Assembly: GCA_963971425.1 (NCBI GenBank)
Contig: OZ020525.1
Location: forward strand, 13,770,187-13,834,186
From: Bryoerythrophyllum caledonicum
Lineage: Eukaryota; Streptophyta; Bryopsida; Pottiales; Pottiaceae
Length of the DNA: 64,000 nt
Direction: 5' to 3'
Below the pieces are notes generated by a model. That model had not been told where the DNA came from, ran no database searches, and saw only the letters and a program-made list of their open reading frames with translations. The translations under genes and the position numbers were made by a program. The first letter of the stretch is position 1. Every line of letters begins with the position of its first letter. This document shows, in pieces, positions 23,406 through 35,999 of the stretch.

Positions 23406-24617
23406 TTAACCCCTAAGAGCCCATTCAACCCACGGGGGACGTTTTGGATTTTGGGCAGGTACCTATGATTGGAAAAAGTCTTCAATTCTTCGAATTTTTT
23501 TACATTAGATAGTCCTTGATGAGATCTTTGTAGAGAAGTTTACAAAAATGTATTCGGACTTACGGTTAAAAAGTTATAAGCCTTCAAAGTTTAAATGGGG
23601 TCTATGGGCAGCAGGGGCAGCCAAGTAAACCAATACAGTACAAACACATAGAACGGGCAGAAAATCCGGTTAGAAAGGGTGAAGAAGAGTGGGCAGCCAA
23701 AATCATGGGTGGGAAGGTAGAGAACATGAAGACTAGACTTCGAGGCTCAAAGTTCTATATAGAAAATAAAAAACAATTTAAAAATTTTAAATTTTAAACT
23801 TTTAATAATTAATATAATACTAATATAATTAATATAATTGATAATATTTTAATAATTAATATAATATAATAATTAATATAATAATTAATTTATAATATTT
23901 GTTTATTGTATATTTTGAAGACACTTCCATATTCCAAGTCTATTCCACGAAGACTGTGACTTCAAAAGGAGTGGGTGAATGACGTGGCCCTTCATATTGT
24001 GAAGGGTCCCCAATTTCAAGCACTGCCCTCCCATATAATGCTTCATATAATCAATAAATTCATGAAAATTAGAGGTTTTACTATTTTTACTCCATTTTTT
24101 TTCTAAAATTAGTGAAGACATAAATTGAAAGTTTTCACCGTTGGGATTCTCAAATGCATGAGGTTGAATGAAGCAAAAAATTACATATCAGTTATGTAGT
24201 ATTTTGTCATCATTTTGAACCCCCTTACACTAAAGTATATATTTCTACATCTAATATCCCTCAAATTGATCTCAAATTTTACACGCAAATAGCTAACAAC
24301 ATTTGGGTCATAGTGGTATAAAACTTTTATCAGACTTTAGTGTAAAAGTTAAAAGATATGCTAAGTCAAAGTGGGCTGACCTAGCCGGGCAAGGGGGGAA
24401 AAAAACTTTTCATTGCACTTCAAACCTTATGATCTTCATATCTGTGCGGTGGATTCCGACCAATTTTTTTCTAGAAGTTTATGTGAATGTCTATTTTAAG
24501 ATCTAACGGATGAATGTCCAAAATTAGAGTTTAAAATTAGATTTTATTGCCACTTATCGATTGTGGCAGTTTTGGAGTGTTTCATGAGGAAAAATGCCTT
24601 GGGCTCTTAGGGGTTAA
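23406..24617. mobile_element. TTAA-ended element, second copy (1212 bp)
   Basis: Starts TTAACCCCTAAGAGCCCA and ends TGGGCTCTTAGGGGTTAA. Longer than the 13 kb copy because of an AT-rich insert around 23760-23910. The 3' third keeps the shared core GATCTTCATATCTGTGCGGT. Confidence 0.75.
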
Positions 24618-24774
24618 CCATGGTTCTTACACTGATTTGTTTTGGATTTTAGTGTTTGCCAACACTAATTCCGAACTATAAGAACAACAACAATTCTGCG
24701 GTCCTCTGGGGACCAGTGTAATATAGTCTTTGTTCATTCTCTTCAATAAATTACAAACTCTAACACTTCCGTAC

Positions 24775-24985
24775 AAAGTGGTTATTTTTGGATTATACTA
24801 CTTGTCAAACAGATTATTTTTCTAGATCGGGCACAATGGGTTTCATCTAGGGGTTACACCGGTATCACCTTGGCATCACATGGATATCACCTCGACAAAT
24901 CTCTTGAAATTTCCAACATTTTTGGATATTCTCCATTTTGAATTAATTATGTATGAAACTGACCACTATGTAGGATGTATGACAA
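24775..24985 (+). repeat. Repeat family with variable TATCACC units, copy 3
   Basis: GGCACAATGGGTTTCATCTAGG, then units like GGTATCACCTTGGCATCACATG, then GACAAATCTCTTGAAATTTCC and CTCCATTTTGAATTAATTATG. Opposite orientation to the copies at 9.6 and 12.9 kb. Confidence 0.6.
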
Positions 24986-26060
24986 CAACATTGCTAATGT
25001 TACAACACTAAATGTGAATATGAACACTAAATGCAGAGAATTTTTACTAGCTTTGCATTTTTTGTTAATGAAGAAACAATGAGAAGAAAATTGAGAATTC
25101 CTGTGCTTTAGTTGGTCAGATAACAAAACAAAGATCCAATTTCAAATTTCAAGGCAAGTCCAAGCTTGCAATTCCACAAACTAAAACAACAACCCTGCTT
25201 TGAGAATGGACAACAAGAGGTGTGACACCCCTATATTAAGATATTCTTTTATCCTTTTATTCATATATATGTCTAAATATTTTGTACCTAAATTGTTATT
25301 TGTCATTGTAGAATTTTCTCAAGAGTCCTTCCAAAAGATGAGAAGAAAGAGAAAGAGAGGGTCAGATTTGACCCTTCGATGTAGCTCTAGGAGGGTCAAC
25401 TTTGGTGCTCTTGGTGTTTTAACTTTTTCGACAATTGGTAGTTTTTGTAGCAATCTTTTGTACACACTTTGGGCAAGTTCTTAGGTTTTTAACAGATATA
25501 TCAGATCTCCAATTGATGCAAGCATTGACAAACTACAATGATCTCCGTGAAGTGGGGTTGCAGTGACATGTATAATCTGATGTATGGATGATGTTTTGCA
25601 TTATCAGTGTCGTGCACAACCGCGTCGTGCCAAGATAACATCGTGCTAATCAGGTGAGAGCGCCGAGTCAGAGACAACTCGAGAGTAACGGTGGCATAAC
25701 CACCACCGTTACTTCTATAAAACAACAAAACAATACACACTTATACACTATCAGCAATTCAGACCTAGGGAAAAGAATAAATGACCCATAACCTCGTACA
25801 CCAAGAAGTAGTAAGCGGTCTACAAGTACCCCTTTACTTGCCTCCTTCGCCCGTGCTGAAGCCCCTTTCACACCGGCGAACCACACAGTTTATAAGTAAA
25901 CGAAATGATAACCGTGAATGAAAACCTCTCAAAACCATAGAACCAATGTAATCCACATGAAAAGATGCTAAAAGACTTAACAAAGAAAGGGTAGGCCGAG
26001 TGCAAGTAGAGCCCCATCGTTAATCGCCTACAACATATTTTTAATGCTAGACTTTGTCTA
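24986..26060. other. Intergenic, possible left end of the Ty3-type element
   Basis: No gene recognised. 25.6-26.0 kb may include the terminal region of the minus-strand retroelement that follows, but I found no matching copy on its other side, so I do not call an LTR. Confidence 0.35.
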
Positions 26061-26069
26061 CTCAGACCC

Positions 26070-27240
26070 TCAACGTGCTAAACACTCAGAACAAGACCAT
26101 TGACCCACTGGTACCTCCAAAAGAGGTGGAGTTAAACATTCTAAATGCCACCCCGTAGAACATAAGTCACAAATAACCATAGTGGCTGCCCGTTTGGCAC
26201 TACCACACAACCGACAACGTAATCCAGCAGAGATGTGAGAGAGACCAGGGTGTACTGTCCCATCAATGTGTGGCAAGTGGCAAGGCGTACAATTACGTGT
26301 ATGATCCCTCCACATCTTGCCATCACAACCCTCCAACACTAACACCCCTGAGTCCTTCACCTCACGAATTCTCAAGATTACCCTTCCTGCTGTCACATCC
26401 AAGGTGGTGGACACTGTTTGCTGCAAATACACATAGTTTCCAGGCATGAAACGCCACACATGTAGTCGATAACCACTTCCCCGTATTGTAGCATAGCGCA
26501 ACGTATCCCGATGTTGAGCAATGGAGAGGTTCTCCTATGTCATAGGTATCACCCTTTTGAACAACTCTGCACGTTGCTCACACACTTCAGCCCACGTGTC
26601 TGGATTGTCCATGTTAGCCAACACGGTGTCAACATCTGCTTGAATGGCCTTCGGTAAAACCGGGTGCCTTCCAAACAATAGATAGTAAGGTAAAAAAGAC
26701 GCCAAGGATGCCTGTTTGCTGAACCGATAGCCCATTGCTATCCATGGTAGCTGTAAATCCCAATCATGGTGATGTCCTTTCTTCAAGCTGTACTTCCGGA
26801 GCCCCCTCTTGAAGGTTTGCACCATGCGCTCTGCCGATCCATCTGTTTCGGGGTGATCCCTCGAAGTAGTGCGATGATCAATCATCGTTTGCTCACACAA
26901 CGTCTGAAACTCACCCAAGAACTCTCTACCTTGGTCTGTGAATACCTCTACTGGAGCTCCAAAGCGACTCAGAACACGGTCAAGAAACGAATAAGCGGCC
27001 TCCTCACTAAATTTATCAGGCAATGCCACTAACTCTATCCATTTCGAGAAATGCTCAATGATTACCAACACATATTTGTTGTGTCGAGGTGTCATTGGCC
27101 ATGGACCTACAAAATCCAAGCTCCATCTATATTCTAAGCCCATAATTGGTAAAGGTTGTAATTGTGGCATTGGAGCGTTAAAAGACGCTCGTACCCGGTC
27201 ACACACCATACACTGAGCCACCAAAGCTTGCACTTGGGAT
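26070..27240 (-). other. Integrase and PHD finger part of the Ty3-type element
   Basis: The integrase core reads SLDFVGPWP, FTDQGREFLG and DHPETDGSAERMVQTFKRG, the retroviral DDE pattern. Past it are a basic segment and a compact Cys/His domain, CRLCGSA..MVICDLCSTGWHLECL...GQWSCSEC, a standard PHD finger (C4HC3). PHD fingers read histone H3 tails. In this position it could steer integration, as chromodomains do in related elements; that role is inference. Confidence 0.85.
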
Positions 27241-27589
27241 TACATTCCACGCCACCAATAGTGAATCTGAAGTAGACTATAAGTCCTCCGCATTCCAAAG
27301 TGTCCAAGGTCCTCATGTGTGTCCTTAATCAGTTCCACTCTTTCTATTGGAACTGGTACTACTTTCTTAGTACCATCTGGCCACAATCTTACAAGGTGAG
27401 TCCTCTCCCAAACAAACATCTTAGCTCATTGTAGAACCCTATCTCTCTCCTTATGAAACCATGAAGCCACTACTTCTCCATTCTTCAAGAATTGCATCAC
27501 ATTCGTGTCTTTGTGGATATCTCTGGCATCCCCAGTCTCTTCACCTCTATCCTCATCTACTGTGGCCACAATAGCTTCCCCGGTGGTGT

Positions 27590-29190
27590 CTCCATTCATT
27601 GCCAATATCCCCAGAAAGACCGAACAATACCAACCTGCAAAGGGTCAGTTTCACCCTCAGTATGCCACCTAGCACCTATATCATCCTCTTGGTTTGGAAT
27701 TGGATTGCGGCTAAGGCCATCAACATCCATGTTTACCAAACTTGCCATATAAACCACCTTGAAGTCATACTCCATCAACATCAAAGCCCATCGTGCTAGT
27801 TTTCCTATTAATTTATCAGACTCCATCAACCATTTCAAAGGCTGATGATCTATGACTAACAGAAATTCATTACCATAAAGGTAATATCGGAGATGAGCAA
27901 TTGCCCATACGGCAGTCAAATATTCCCCTTCATACGAACTATACTGAACCTGAGCGTTGTTGTTGGACCGACTGGCATATGCAATCACAAATTCTTTGCC
28001 ATCATCATCCATTTGCGTCAATATTGCACCAATCTCCAACGAGCTCCAATCTATGTGTAGCTGGTACGTCCTTCCTGCTATAGGCCTCCAAAGTATTGGT
28101 ACTGATGCCAAACGGTCTTTCAATTGTTGAAAGGGCCCCTCTTGCTTATCTCTCTAGATACAAGGTTGATCATTCCTTGTCAACATGGTTAATGGCTTGG
28201 CAATAGCACTGAAAGTTTTGACAAACTTTCTATAATAGTTACACAACCCCAGAAATGCTCTCAACCTACTAACATCTGATGGTCTAGGAATAGACATCAC
28301 TACTTCCACTTTGCTAGCTACCACACCTAATCCACTTGGATAAATCATGTGGCCTAAATACTCAATGCGATCAAAGTAGAATTTGCATTTACCAAGGTGC
28401 AGCTTTAATCCACGAAGCCTCAATCTAGCAAAAACCTCTATCAAGTGTAGTCTATATTGCATTCGATTCCTGCTAAAGACAATGATGTCATCGATATAGC
28501 ATCTCACGAAATCTAACCCCGAGAATACTCTCTCCATAATCCTTTGAAATTCTACTGGAGCATTCTTCAATCCTAACGGTAAAAACTTCCATTGAAACAA
28601 CCGGTCCTTCCCATCTCTATCAATGCCCCAGAATGCGGTTTTCTCGTTGTCTTCATCTCTCAATCCAATCTGGTGGTATCTAGAGCGTAGATCCAACGTA
28701 CTAAATACTTTGGCATGGCCAATGGCCTCAAAGTTCTCCTCCGGAATTGACATGGCATAATAGTTTGATTTAGTGAATTTATTAATTCTTCTATAATCAC
28801 CACACATCCTTTTCTCAGTCCAATTACTATAAATGTCATTCTTGGATGGCATAACTGTTGCTGATGCATACTCACAATCTGGTGGAGCCAACTCCACCAA
28901 CCCTGCAGCCATCAATTCTTCTATGCGAGCACAAATCATCTTTCGCTCCATGTCGCTATACTTGTATGGCTTTCAATAAACTGGTGCTTCGTCAGTTAAG
29001 TTATTACGCACTTCTTGCCCCTTCAACACTCCCAAATCATGTAAACTGAAAGCAAAACAATCTAAATACTCCTTCAGGAACTCATATTCCTCCACTTCCA
29101 CTGCTCCATCCGCCAAGCCTTCTGTTGGTTTCCAAGTGTCCTTAGTCAACACCTCCTTCGGTTCCTTTGGAGTAGGGTTTTCCACCCTTA
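27590..29190 (-). other. Reverse transcriptase and RNase H part of the Ty3-type element
   Basis: RT motifs MCGDYRRIN, STLDLRSRYHQI, FLPLGLKNAP and YIDDIIVFS are followed by the tether FLGLCNYYRKFV and an RNase H region (YASRSNNNAQ, EGEYLTAVWAI, DHQPLKWL). Upstream, DCFAFSLHDLG is the usual entry to a Gypsy RT. Confidence 0.92.
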
Positions 29191-29599
29191 GTTGCTATTA
29201 AATCCCATGTGAAAGAGACTCCTCTCCTTCCTCTCCAATCACGCTCACAAGTCCTTCCAAGTGACCAAGTTTGTCAATTTCTTCCATGTGAAGAGCTGTG
29301 TCTCCTTCCAAGAAGGTCTTCTCTACAACATCCTCCAAATCTATCCTCTGGTGAGCCAATCTGCTCCGTTCATTCCAGTTCTCCCCTCCATAGTGAAGAT
29401 CTGTTGTTGTGGTCGTCGCATAAATAGTTGCGGTATCCCACATGTTCCATGGATGAGGTGCAAAGGCCCTCTCGCCCCCAACCACTTTGCTTGTCACCCT
29501 GACAGAGGCAACTGGTTCTCCTACCGCTCGCAACTCATAATAATCCATCTAACTAGTCAAACTAGAAGCTAACCGCTTCTGTTATGCAACTACTAATGA

Positions 29600-30770
29600 A
29601 ACAATTCAAGTCAGGCAATTTAAATCCATTGCCTGATCAAGTAAAAATCGTCTCTGTGGTTCAGAAATTCCAGGTATATTGGTGGTGCCAGTGGGAAAGC
29701 CTATGGCTCTCTCCTTTTCATATGCATTAGGCTCCACCATCTCCTGGGACAATGAATCCCATACAAGCCCAGTTCCATTATCCTTGAAAGCATAAGACCG
29801 TACAAAGCTAACCAACGTGGGCAAGGCCTTACGTGGTTCCCCCTTGCGGTTAACCACCGCTAATGGTGCCTAGTCATCATAATACACTCGTTGTGGTGTC
29901 CTGTGAGGATCCAAAATATCACTCACATACACATCTGGGCGTTTAATGCGACCCACCGCGGATTGTAGCAACTCTGCTGGTGCCAGGTTTCTCCACCACA
30001 AGCGTGGTCTATGTGCTCTGGACCCTACTGCAGCCGCATCAATTAACACTGACAAACCCAGAGTCTGATGGATTCTGTGTATATTCTCGAGTGTTCTGGA
30101 CCTCGAATTGCTCACCACGGGCACGTTCTCTACAATATAACCAGGCGGTTGCCTCTGAGAAGTCTGAAGCAACTGAAGCACTTAAATTATGTCAAAGAAC
30201 TTGGAAGAACGGAAGTCGTTTAACCCATTCTGATTGTCTGCCATAGACATGCCTTGACAAGGCCATCCTGCAATGACAAGGTCCACATGACTCACACGGT
30301 CAATGTCATCGTCTGACAACAAGGAAATATCACCCACAAGTGTAGAGAATGAGGTTTTGATGGCACTAGTGGCCAACAATCCTCAAAATTGTGTCTTCAG
30401 CCTCCGTGAGTGATGTTTGGCCACATACCTCGCTGCTTCATCTACATCCACGTAAATGTAGCGCTTAACTTTGATCCCAGCTCGTAAAATAGCTGCCATC
30501 CCTGTGTCAATTCCTCCAAAGAGCTCCAACAATACGATGCCATCCATTGGTGCCTTCCAATGGATGGTAGCAATGTCTAATGGAGGCCCTAGGTCTTGGT
30601 CAACTTCAGGCTCTTGTTGCATCTGTCGTAGCATAGAATGTTGCCATGCTTCTTCTACTGCTAACTCCGCGGCCTCCCTCAACTGGGTGGTGTTACTCCA
30701 CGCCGCCTCAATCCCATGTTGGTAACCTTCTTCCTCTCCACCATTCGTGTTGCCCATATAGACATCCACT
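29600..30770 (-). other. Dnmt3-like cytosine-5 DNA methyltransferase part of the Ty3-type element
   Basis: Motifs in canonical order: motif I LELFGGIDTGMAAILRAG (SAM binding), motif II-like RYIYVDVDE, motif IV DLVIAGWPCQGMS with the catalytic Cys, motif VI YIVENVPV, motif VIII-like RAHRPRLWWRN, and a C-terminal part with NAYEKERAIGFPTGTT and LDQAMDLN. It lies between protease and RT, so it belongs to the polyprotein region. The wording GIDTGMAAI and the HRPR-WRNL motif are closest, by my reading, to the Dnmt3 class rather than Dnmt1/CMT. Part of a broken element. Confidence 0.85.
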
Positions 30771-30809
30771 TTCTCTGAAGTGTGGTCAACAATGGAAGGA
30801 TCTTCAAAA

Positions 30810-32320
30810 CATGCTTAAATCCATGAAGGTTTCATATTCATACATCTAAAGAAGGCAAACACATCAGCGAAGTTACCAGTAAGAACTCGAACAAATGGAG
30901 CTAGCAGCTGAGCCATCCATCCATCTCCTACTTGCCATCCTGGTCTATAGCTTGCTGACTCCTCCCAGAAATCTAAGCTGAATCCCATTGGGTATAGCAC
31001 CGCCGAGTCTACCAAGACATTATATGACTTGGCCTCCGTCACTATTACCTTCACATTTATAGAACTAGCATCTGTCATATCACTTTGGTTGAGTTGTAAC
31101 ACCAACTCAGCCTTTATGATCCCTGTAGCGTGCTCTGTACCCCCCATGGATGTGCTAATGGTCGAGGGACACTTCTCCGAAGTATCCCCAGTTAAACCCA
31201 ACTCTTCAATAGCGGACGCTCCCAGCATCAACGGTTGAGCTTCTGAATCCAGATGCACACGTCGAGGTACAAAAACCTTCCCCTTAGGCTCAACGAGTTG
31301 GAAAATGCCTAGGAAATTATCAACCACTACCACACCAGGAGTAATGGATGATCTCTCAATCGCAGGTCTGGCGGCCATTGTATTCACACGCATGGCTGCT
31401 GAAAGCAGACCCTCCACGTTGTCACTTTGGCTCTCCTCTACATTGATTATCTCCGTCTTCAACACATTAACATCCGTGGAGTTGTCCAACTCACACATAG
31501 AGGCTACATTCTTGAAAACTTCTACCACACTGAAGCCATCTTGTGACAACATCTTTGCAGAAAATGAAGAGGCTTCCCATACGGAAGTTGTTGCCTCTAT
31601 AAGTGCTCAAGAACCTCCTATAAGTCCTCCAACTCGTGGTGAGGCTTGTGTAGATGTTGTCACTAGTCGTGGTGGAGGCAGTATGGACGACGTGGGCACC
31701 ATCTCTTCTAACGTGAAGGATTGAGGCAACCTTGCTTGTCGATTATCCTTTCCATAGTGAGGATCTAGAGTTGGACTAGTTCCACGTGGAACATCCTTGG
31801 AAATTGAAGTATGGCTCCGTGTGAGAGCATAGGCCTCCTGTGTGCCATCTCTGATGACAAGTGCCATGCCACTCAACATGAAGTCTCTAAACTCATCATC
31901 CACGGAACTAAACCCGCCCCCAGCATGGAAAGTAGGAATAACCTGAGGGTTGCCACCTACCACGGTAGTATTGGCACTCATTGCTTCCATTTTGGCCTCC
32001 AACTCTGCGAATTTGGCTTTCCAGCTCTTCTTCTCCCCTCCACTGGTCTTGGACTCTTTCTCGTTGCCTCCTATAGCTCTCTTGCTCTCCGTAGGCTTCA
32101 ACTCTAGATGAAGCTTCCAGCAGCTGGCCTCTGGATGCCCCTTGGCACCACAACCTGAGCAGAAACCTCCAAATCTGAGGTGTGGAAGTCTTAATTTCCT
32201 TGCAAACCTTCCTCTGATGCCTTGGCTTCCTACATTTGAAGCATAAGGGACCAGAGTTTGCAATATACGAAGGGATAGCTACCTTGGCCACCTTAACCTT
32301 CTCCATTCAATCCCATTGTG
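30810..32320 (-). other. Gag and protease-like part of the Ty3-type element
   Basis: Two zinc knuckles (CFKCRKPRHQRKVC and CSGCGAKGHPEASC) with a coiled segment (KAKFAELEAKMEAM), then a protease-like stretch with LDSEAQPLMLGASAIEELG, the usual flap neighbourhood of Gypsy proteases. Frames upstream to about 33.4 kb are probably the remainder of gag or leader but have no recognisable motif. Confidence 0.7.
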
Positions 32321-33779
32321 GGGAAAATTTACCAGTCCCTTTGGCTGCACTGTATCCTCCATCGTGCTCGTGCCTTCCTCCATCTTCCCCTTGGACAAGA
32401 GTGGTGATGTCACTCTCGGTGCTCCACCAAACTCGTCCACGGAGTTCGGTACATAGAAATCTCTCTAGGCCATAATTTCGGTGAAATGAGCCGCCTCGAA
32501 CGCTCCGTAGTCCGCCAATGGAACTGCCTCCAGACACCCAAACAATGCCCTCTACACCATATACGGATTAAAATTGGGGTTACAAGACTTTTGAAGTTCA
32601 CACTACATGGTGAACTCCCTCTTGAAGTCATCGACTTCGATGGTACCCGTAGCACCCGAAAATCTCCGTACCCCTCTTTCTCCACCTCCATATGGTGAAG
32701 CCATCTCCTCCCAATGAAAGTATGATTGATAAGGCTTTGTGGGTAAAACTGGGACCTGAACACTCACATGTGGGCTTTCAAGAAATTTCTCTTCTTCCAC
32801 CAGTGGCAAAGAATTGTCTTCTACCTCTTCTGGTTGACCACGAATTTCTGCCAACACCCTCTTACTAGCATCTACTGAGAAGGGGGTATTTCTACGTGTA
32901 AAACCGGGACCTTTTCAGTTATCTAGATTGCTACTTTGATGCTCTACTCGAACAATCCCCAGGCCTCATGGGTTTCTCTCATCTCTGGAGAATAAATCGT
33001 AGGTGTCACTTCCGAGTCCAACAACTCTAAGGTAAGAATATCCCACACACTAGTGGCACGCTCTTGCCATGTGTTAACCTCCCACTGCTTAGTAGTGTGG
33101 AATAAGAACCCTTCGCTCTCGAACTCGGTGAAAATAAGGGTGAAGGTGGGTAGTTGGATGTCTGAAGAGAAATCCTCTACCTCTACACTATACCTTGATC
33201 TCGAATTTCGCAGAAGCACGGCCTTATCTTCAATCACCAAGTCCTCGATCCTAACTTGCTCACGAGCGTGGCACAGAGGTGCTCGAATTCCCTCCTTCAT
33301 CCGAAGTGAGCGGATCTTCTGCACCCCATCAAGTGAAGTCCAATACTTCACCGATTCTGTGCTCAACACTTTTGTGCCTGCTTTATGCAAGTTCTAAGGC
33401 CCCGTGCGAGATTTGGCTATGGGAGAGAGCTCAAAGTTCCCGTGGCTACCACTTGCAGTGGAGGGAGAGCCTTTCACTTGTAGGCTTTGCAAACAATTGA
33501 TCAAGGTGTCCAACACCTCCCCATCAATTTCCACCTTTGGCCCACTAGCCTTCTCCAGTGACTTACTTTCCTCTTCCCTCCATGGTCCATAATTAAAGTC
33601 CCAATTATCCTTGAAACACCTTTAAACCATGATAATAATGTCCCCGCAATCCTTAAGCTTCCACCCTAACCTCCATAATATTCTTTAGTACTCATAGTGT
33701 GGCGTACAACTGTGATACGGTACAATACAAGAACAATGCGGTAGCAACTACGTACCATATACGTACAATACGAACCTTG

Positions 33780-34215
33780 TACAATACGAGTACTGCCGGG
33801 TATCAATCCACTGCCCGGTTATCAACCTCTCTCACAGGGTATCAACATCTCTCACAGGGTATCAATTTATTTCATAGGGTTTCAACTCACGTATAGGGAA
33901 TCAAGCACAAGTATCGGCTTTCATGGACAAAACCGGGTAACAACACCACTGCCAGATATCAATCTCACTGCAGGTTATCAACCCCGGCTACCGGTCATCA
34001 ACCCGACTGCCGGTCATCAACCCCAGTCCGAGTATATCTCTCTGCCCCGGGTATAAACCAATCAACCGGGTATAAGTACGAGCACATGGTATCAGGAGGA
34101 TCGGGTATCAACACTATACTAGGTATCGGGAACATGATGGGTATCGTGAACAGGCCGGTTATTAGTAGTAGGCATGATAGTAGTAGTAGGTAGGGTATTA
34201 GTAACAGGCTGGATA
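33780..34215. repeat. Degenerate tandem repeat, GGGTATCAAC units
   Basis: More than twenty imperfect units of about 15-25 bp around GGGTATCAAC/CCGGTCATCAACCC. Starts right after the outer edge of the Ty3-type element and may be part of its terminal region. Confidence 0.75.
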
Positions 34216-34259
34216 GAATTCTTAGGCCGGGTAGAAGTGATAGTCCGAGTACCTGCGTC

Positions 34260-35990
34260 CTATCAACGCACATGTCTGTGCCGTGTCCCTAACTCTCACA
34301 CACCAGCCCGCTCTCGCCGACCCCATAGCGTCTCCAACCTTTCGCGCGTCTCTGCCTGCAGCCGAGAATCGGCGCAGCTCATGAAACACCGCAGTCGCCT
34401 TCGCGTCTATGCCATGTCTGCGCCGCGTCCTAGGGAACTCGTGATTCCCAGTAGAAAAATGCAACTCTTCTCACTCGCCGTGTGAGTCCCTACTAACTCC
34501 AAACCACTACGCAGCGTGTACAACCATGTTCTGGTCAACCTACACAAGCAACAAATCCAAGACAAAAAAAAATAGAAACCCTTCGCCCACCAGTTGCTTC
34601 ACGTCAACCCACTTCACCTTCCCGAGCTTCTTCTCGCGCTCTGACCAGCTCCGCAATCACAGGTTCCTACCCACGAGTTCATCATTGACCGCGAAGACAA
34701 CACCCTCTAGAGCGCCCCGCATCTGGCATCCGTGGCGATGGCTGATGGGTGAAAGAAGTCGTACTTAAAGGAGGTGGCCGCATCGCCCACGCCCTCTTCG
34801 TTCGTCGTCAACTCCGGGTCCAGAAGTGTCCCGTCCTTCGCGTAGGCGATCTCCGCCTTCACACCCTCGTGGATCAGCAGTGTCGCGTCGCCACCGTCGT
34901 CCACACTTCACACGCTCATCACCGGAGTTGGCTCACATTCTTGCCCTTGTACATTCGCATCTCTCGACCTCTCTCCTCAAAATAGAGCTCGCTCAAGATA
35001 CATTGCAAGAGACGCGATGCTACCACCGTGTGCCTCTCGACCCGGCGATCACGCTCGTTTTGGCACCTGCCGAGTTGTGCTCACTGTTGTCATACAGATG
35101 TATGTCTTTGGTTTCAAACACCGCCGCGCCACGCCCAACGTCTCCGCTCGAACAGACCTGCGTTGTCGTCTCTCTCCTGTGAAAGCGGATCTGAGGCAGA
35201 CGACTTTGTGGCCAAACAGTGGATGAAGTATGTAGAATCAACGTACTTTCATCCGTGATTATTAGCAAAGATAATCGTCCACCTCACCCTTCTTATCTTA
35301 TCTAATGAACCTCATCCATCTTTTCTAAGTATGCTTGAGCTTTTGCAACAAAAATTTCAGCACTAAAACATTGCTCAAAAACACCCTAAACACAACATTT
35401 TGAGGGTTTTAAGTGTCACTAAATCACAAGGAATACACTCGTATCTTAGTGATGATCTTTCTCAAGTAATAAACAAGTAGAAAATACTCATAAACTACAC
35501 ATAGTCAAGCCAATGCCATTCTTAAAGAATGGTCGCATAATAACAATGAAGTTAAAGAAGTGCACGCACGCACTCTCTCATTCCATCACGTGGAAGACTT
35601 AACTTGAGAAAGATGAGTCTCCTCACACTACACGTGGAGGTCATTTGGACTCCAAGTCCCAAATGGGCTGTCAAAAGACACCACCAATGCCCTAAAAGTC
35701 AAAAGACTCTAATACTAACTCTAATTAATAACTAGAGCTAGCATCTAGAGCTTCATTGGATCGTTTAACCTCCTACTTGGTTTATAACGCGTAAACCAAC
35801 CTCCACAAACCCTCCAACGCGTCGAACCTGACATCTGTTATACTCATAGATTCTCCCAGGCCCTTGTCGTCTACTTAGGCATTAAAGGGTTAAAGACGAT
35901 AAGAAGAAAAGCATGAAAAATTATATGCTTCCTTTTTTTTGCACCAATGAAATGTATGAGTAGTAATGGAAATAAATGTTCTTTGACCCT
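34260..35990. other. Intergenic DNA with gene scraps
   Basis: GC-rich 34.3-35.25 kb, with many short overlapping frames on both strands, none coherent except the adenosylhomocysteinase fragment at 34.8-34.9 kb. AT-rich beyond. Confidence 0.4.
34794..34904 (-). pseudogene. Adenosylhomocysteinase fragment
   Basis: About 37 residues match S-adenosylhomocysteine hydrolase in the NAD-binding half: DDGGDATLLIHEGVKAE, then AYAKDGTLLDPELTTNEE. Similarity stops on both sides, where the intact enzyme would continue. The enzyme removes the by-product of SAM-dependent methylation. This piece cannot encode it. It may have been carried here by a mobile element or be a remnant of a deleted copy. Confidence 0.75.
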
Positions 35991-35999
35991 AACTAGTGC

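Larger units (their letters stand above)
26060..33400 (-). mobile_element. Ty3/Gypsy-type retroelement with cytosine methyltransferase and PHD finger, broken
   Basis: Reading right to left: gag-like region with zinc knuckles, protease-like region, a Dnmt3-like DNA methyltransferase, reverse transcriptase, RNase H, integrase, and a PHD finger. RT before integrase is the Ty3/Gypsy order. The methyltransferase and the PHD finger are additions to the usual set. No LTR pair could be recognised, so both edges are approximate. The copy is broken, with roughly ten interruptions across its length, and is clearly older than the Copia at 14 kb. I recall reports of retrotransposons with cytosine methyltransferases in dinoflagellates and a charophyte alga; whether this is the same family is unknown. 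Confidence 0.85.

Noticed and set aside
25500-26040. LTR of the Ty3-type element
   Set aside because: No matching sequence found at 33.4-35.3 kb; without a partner I cannot call it.
34222-34485. Overlapping frames on both strands as genes
   Set aside because: Frames in GC-rich DNA without domain, splice or start context.
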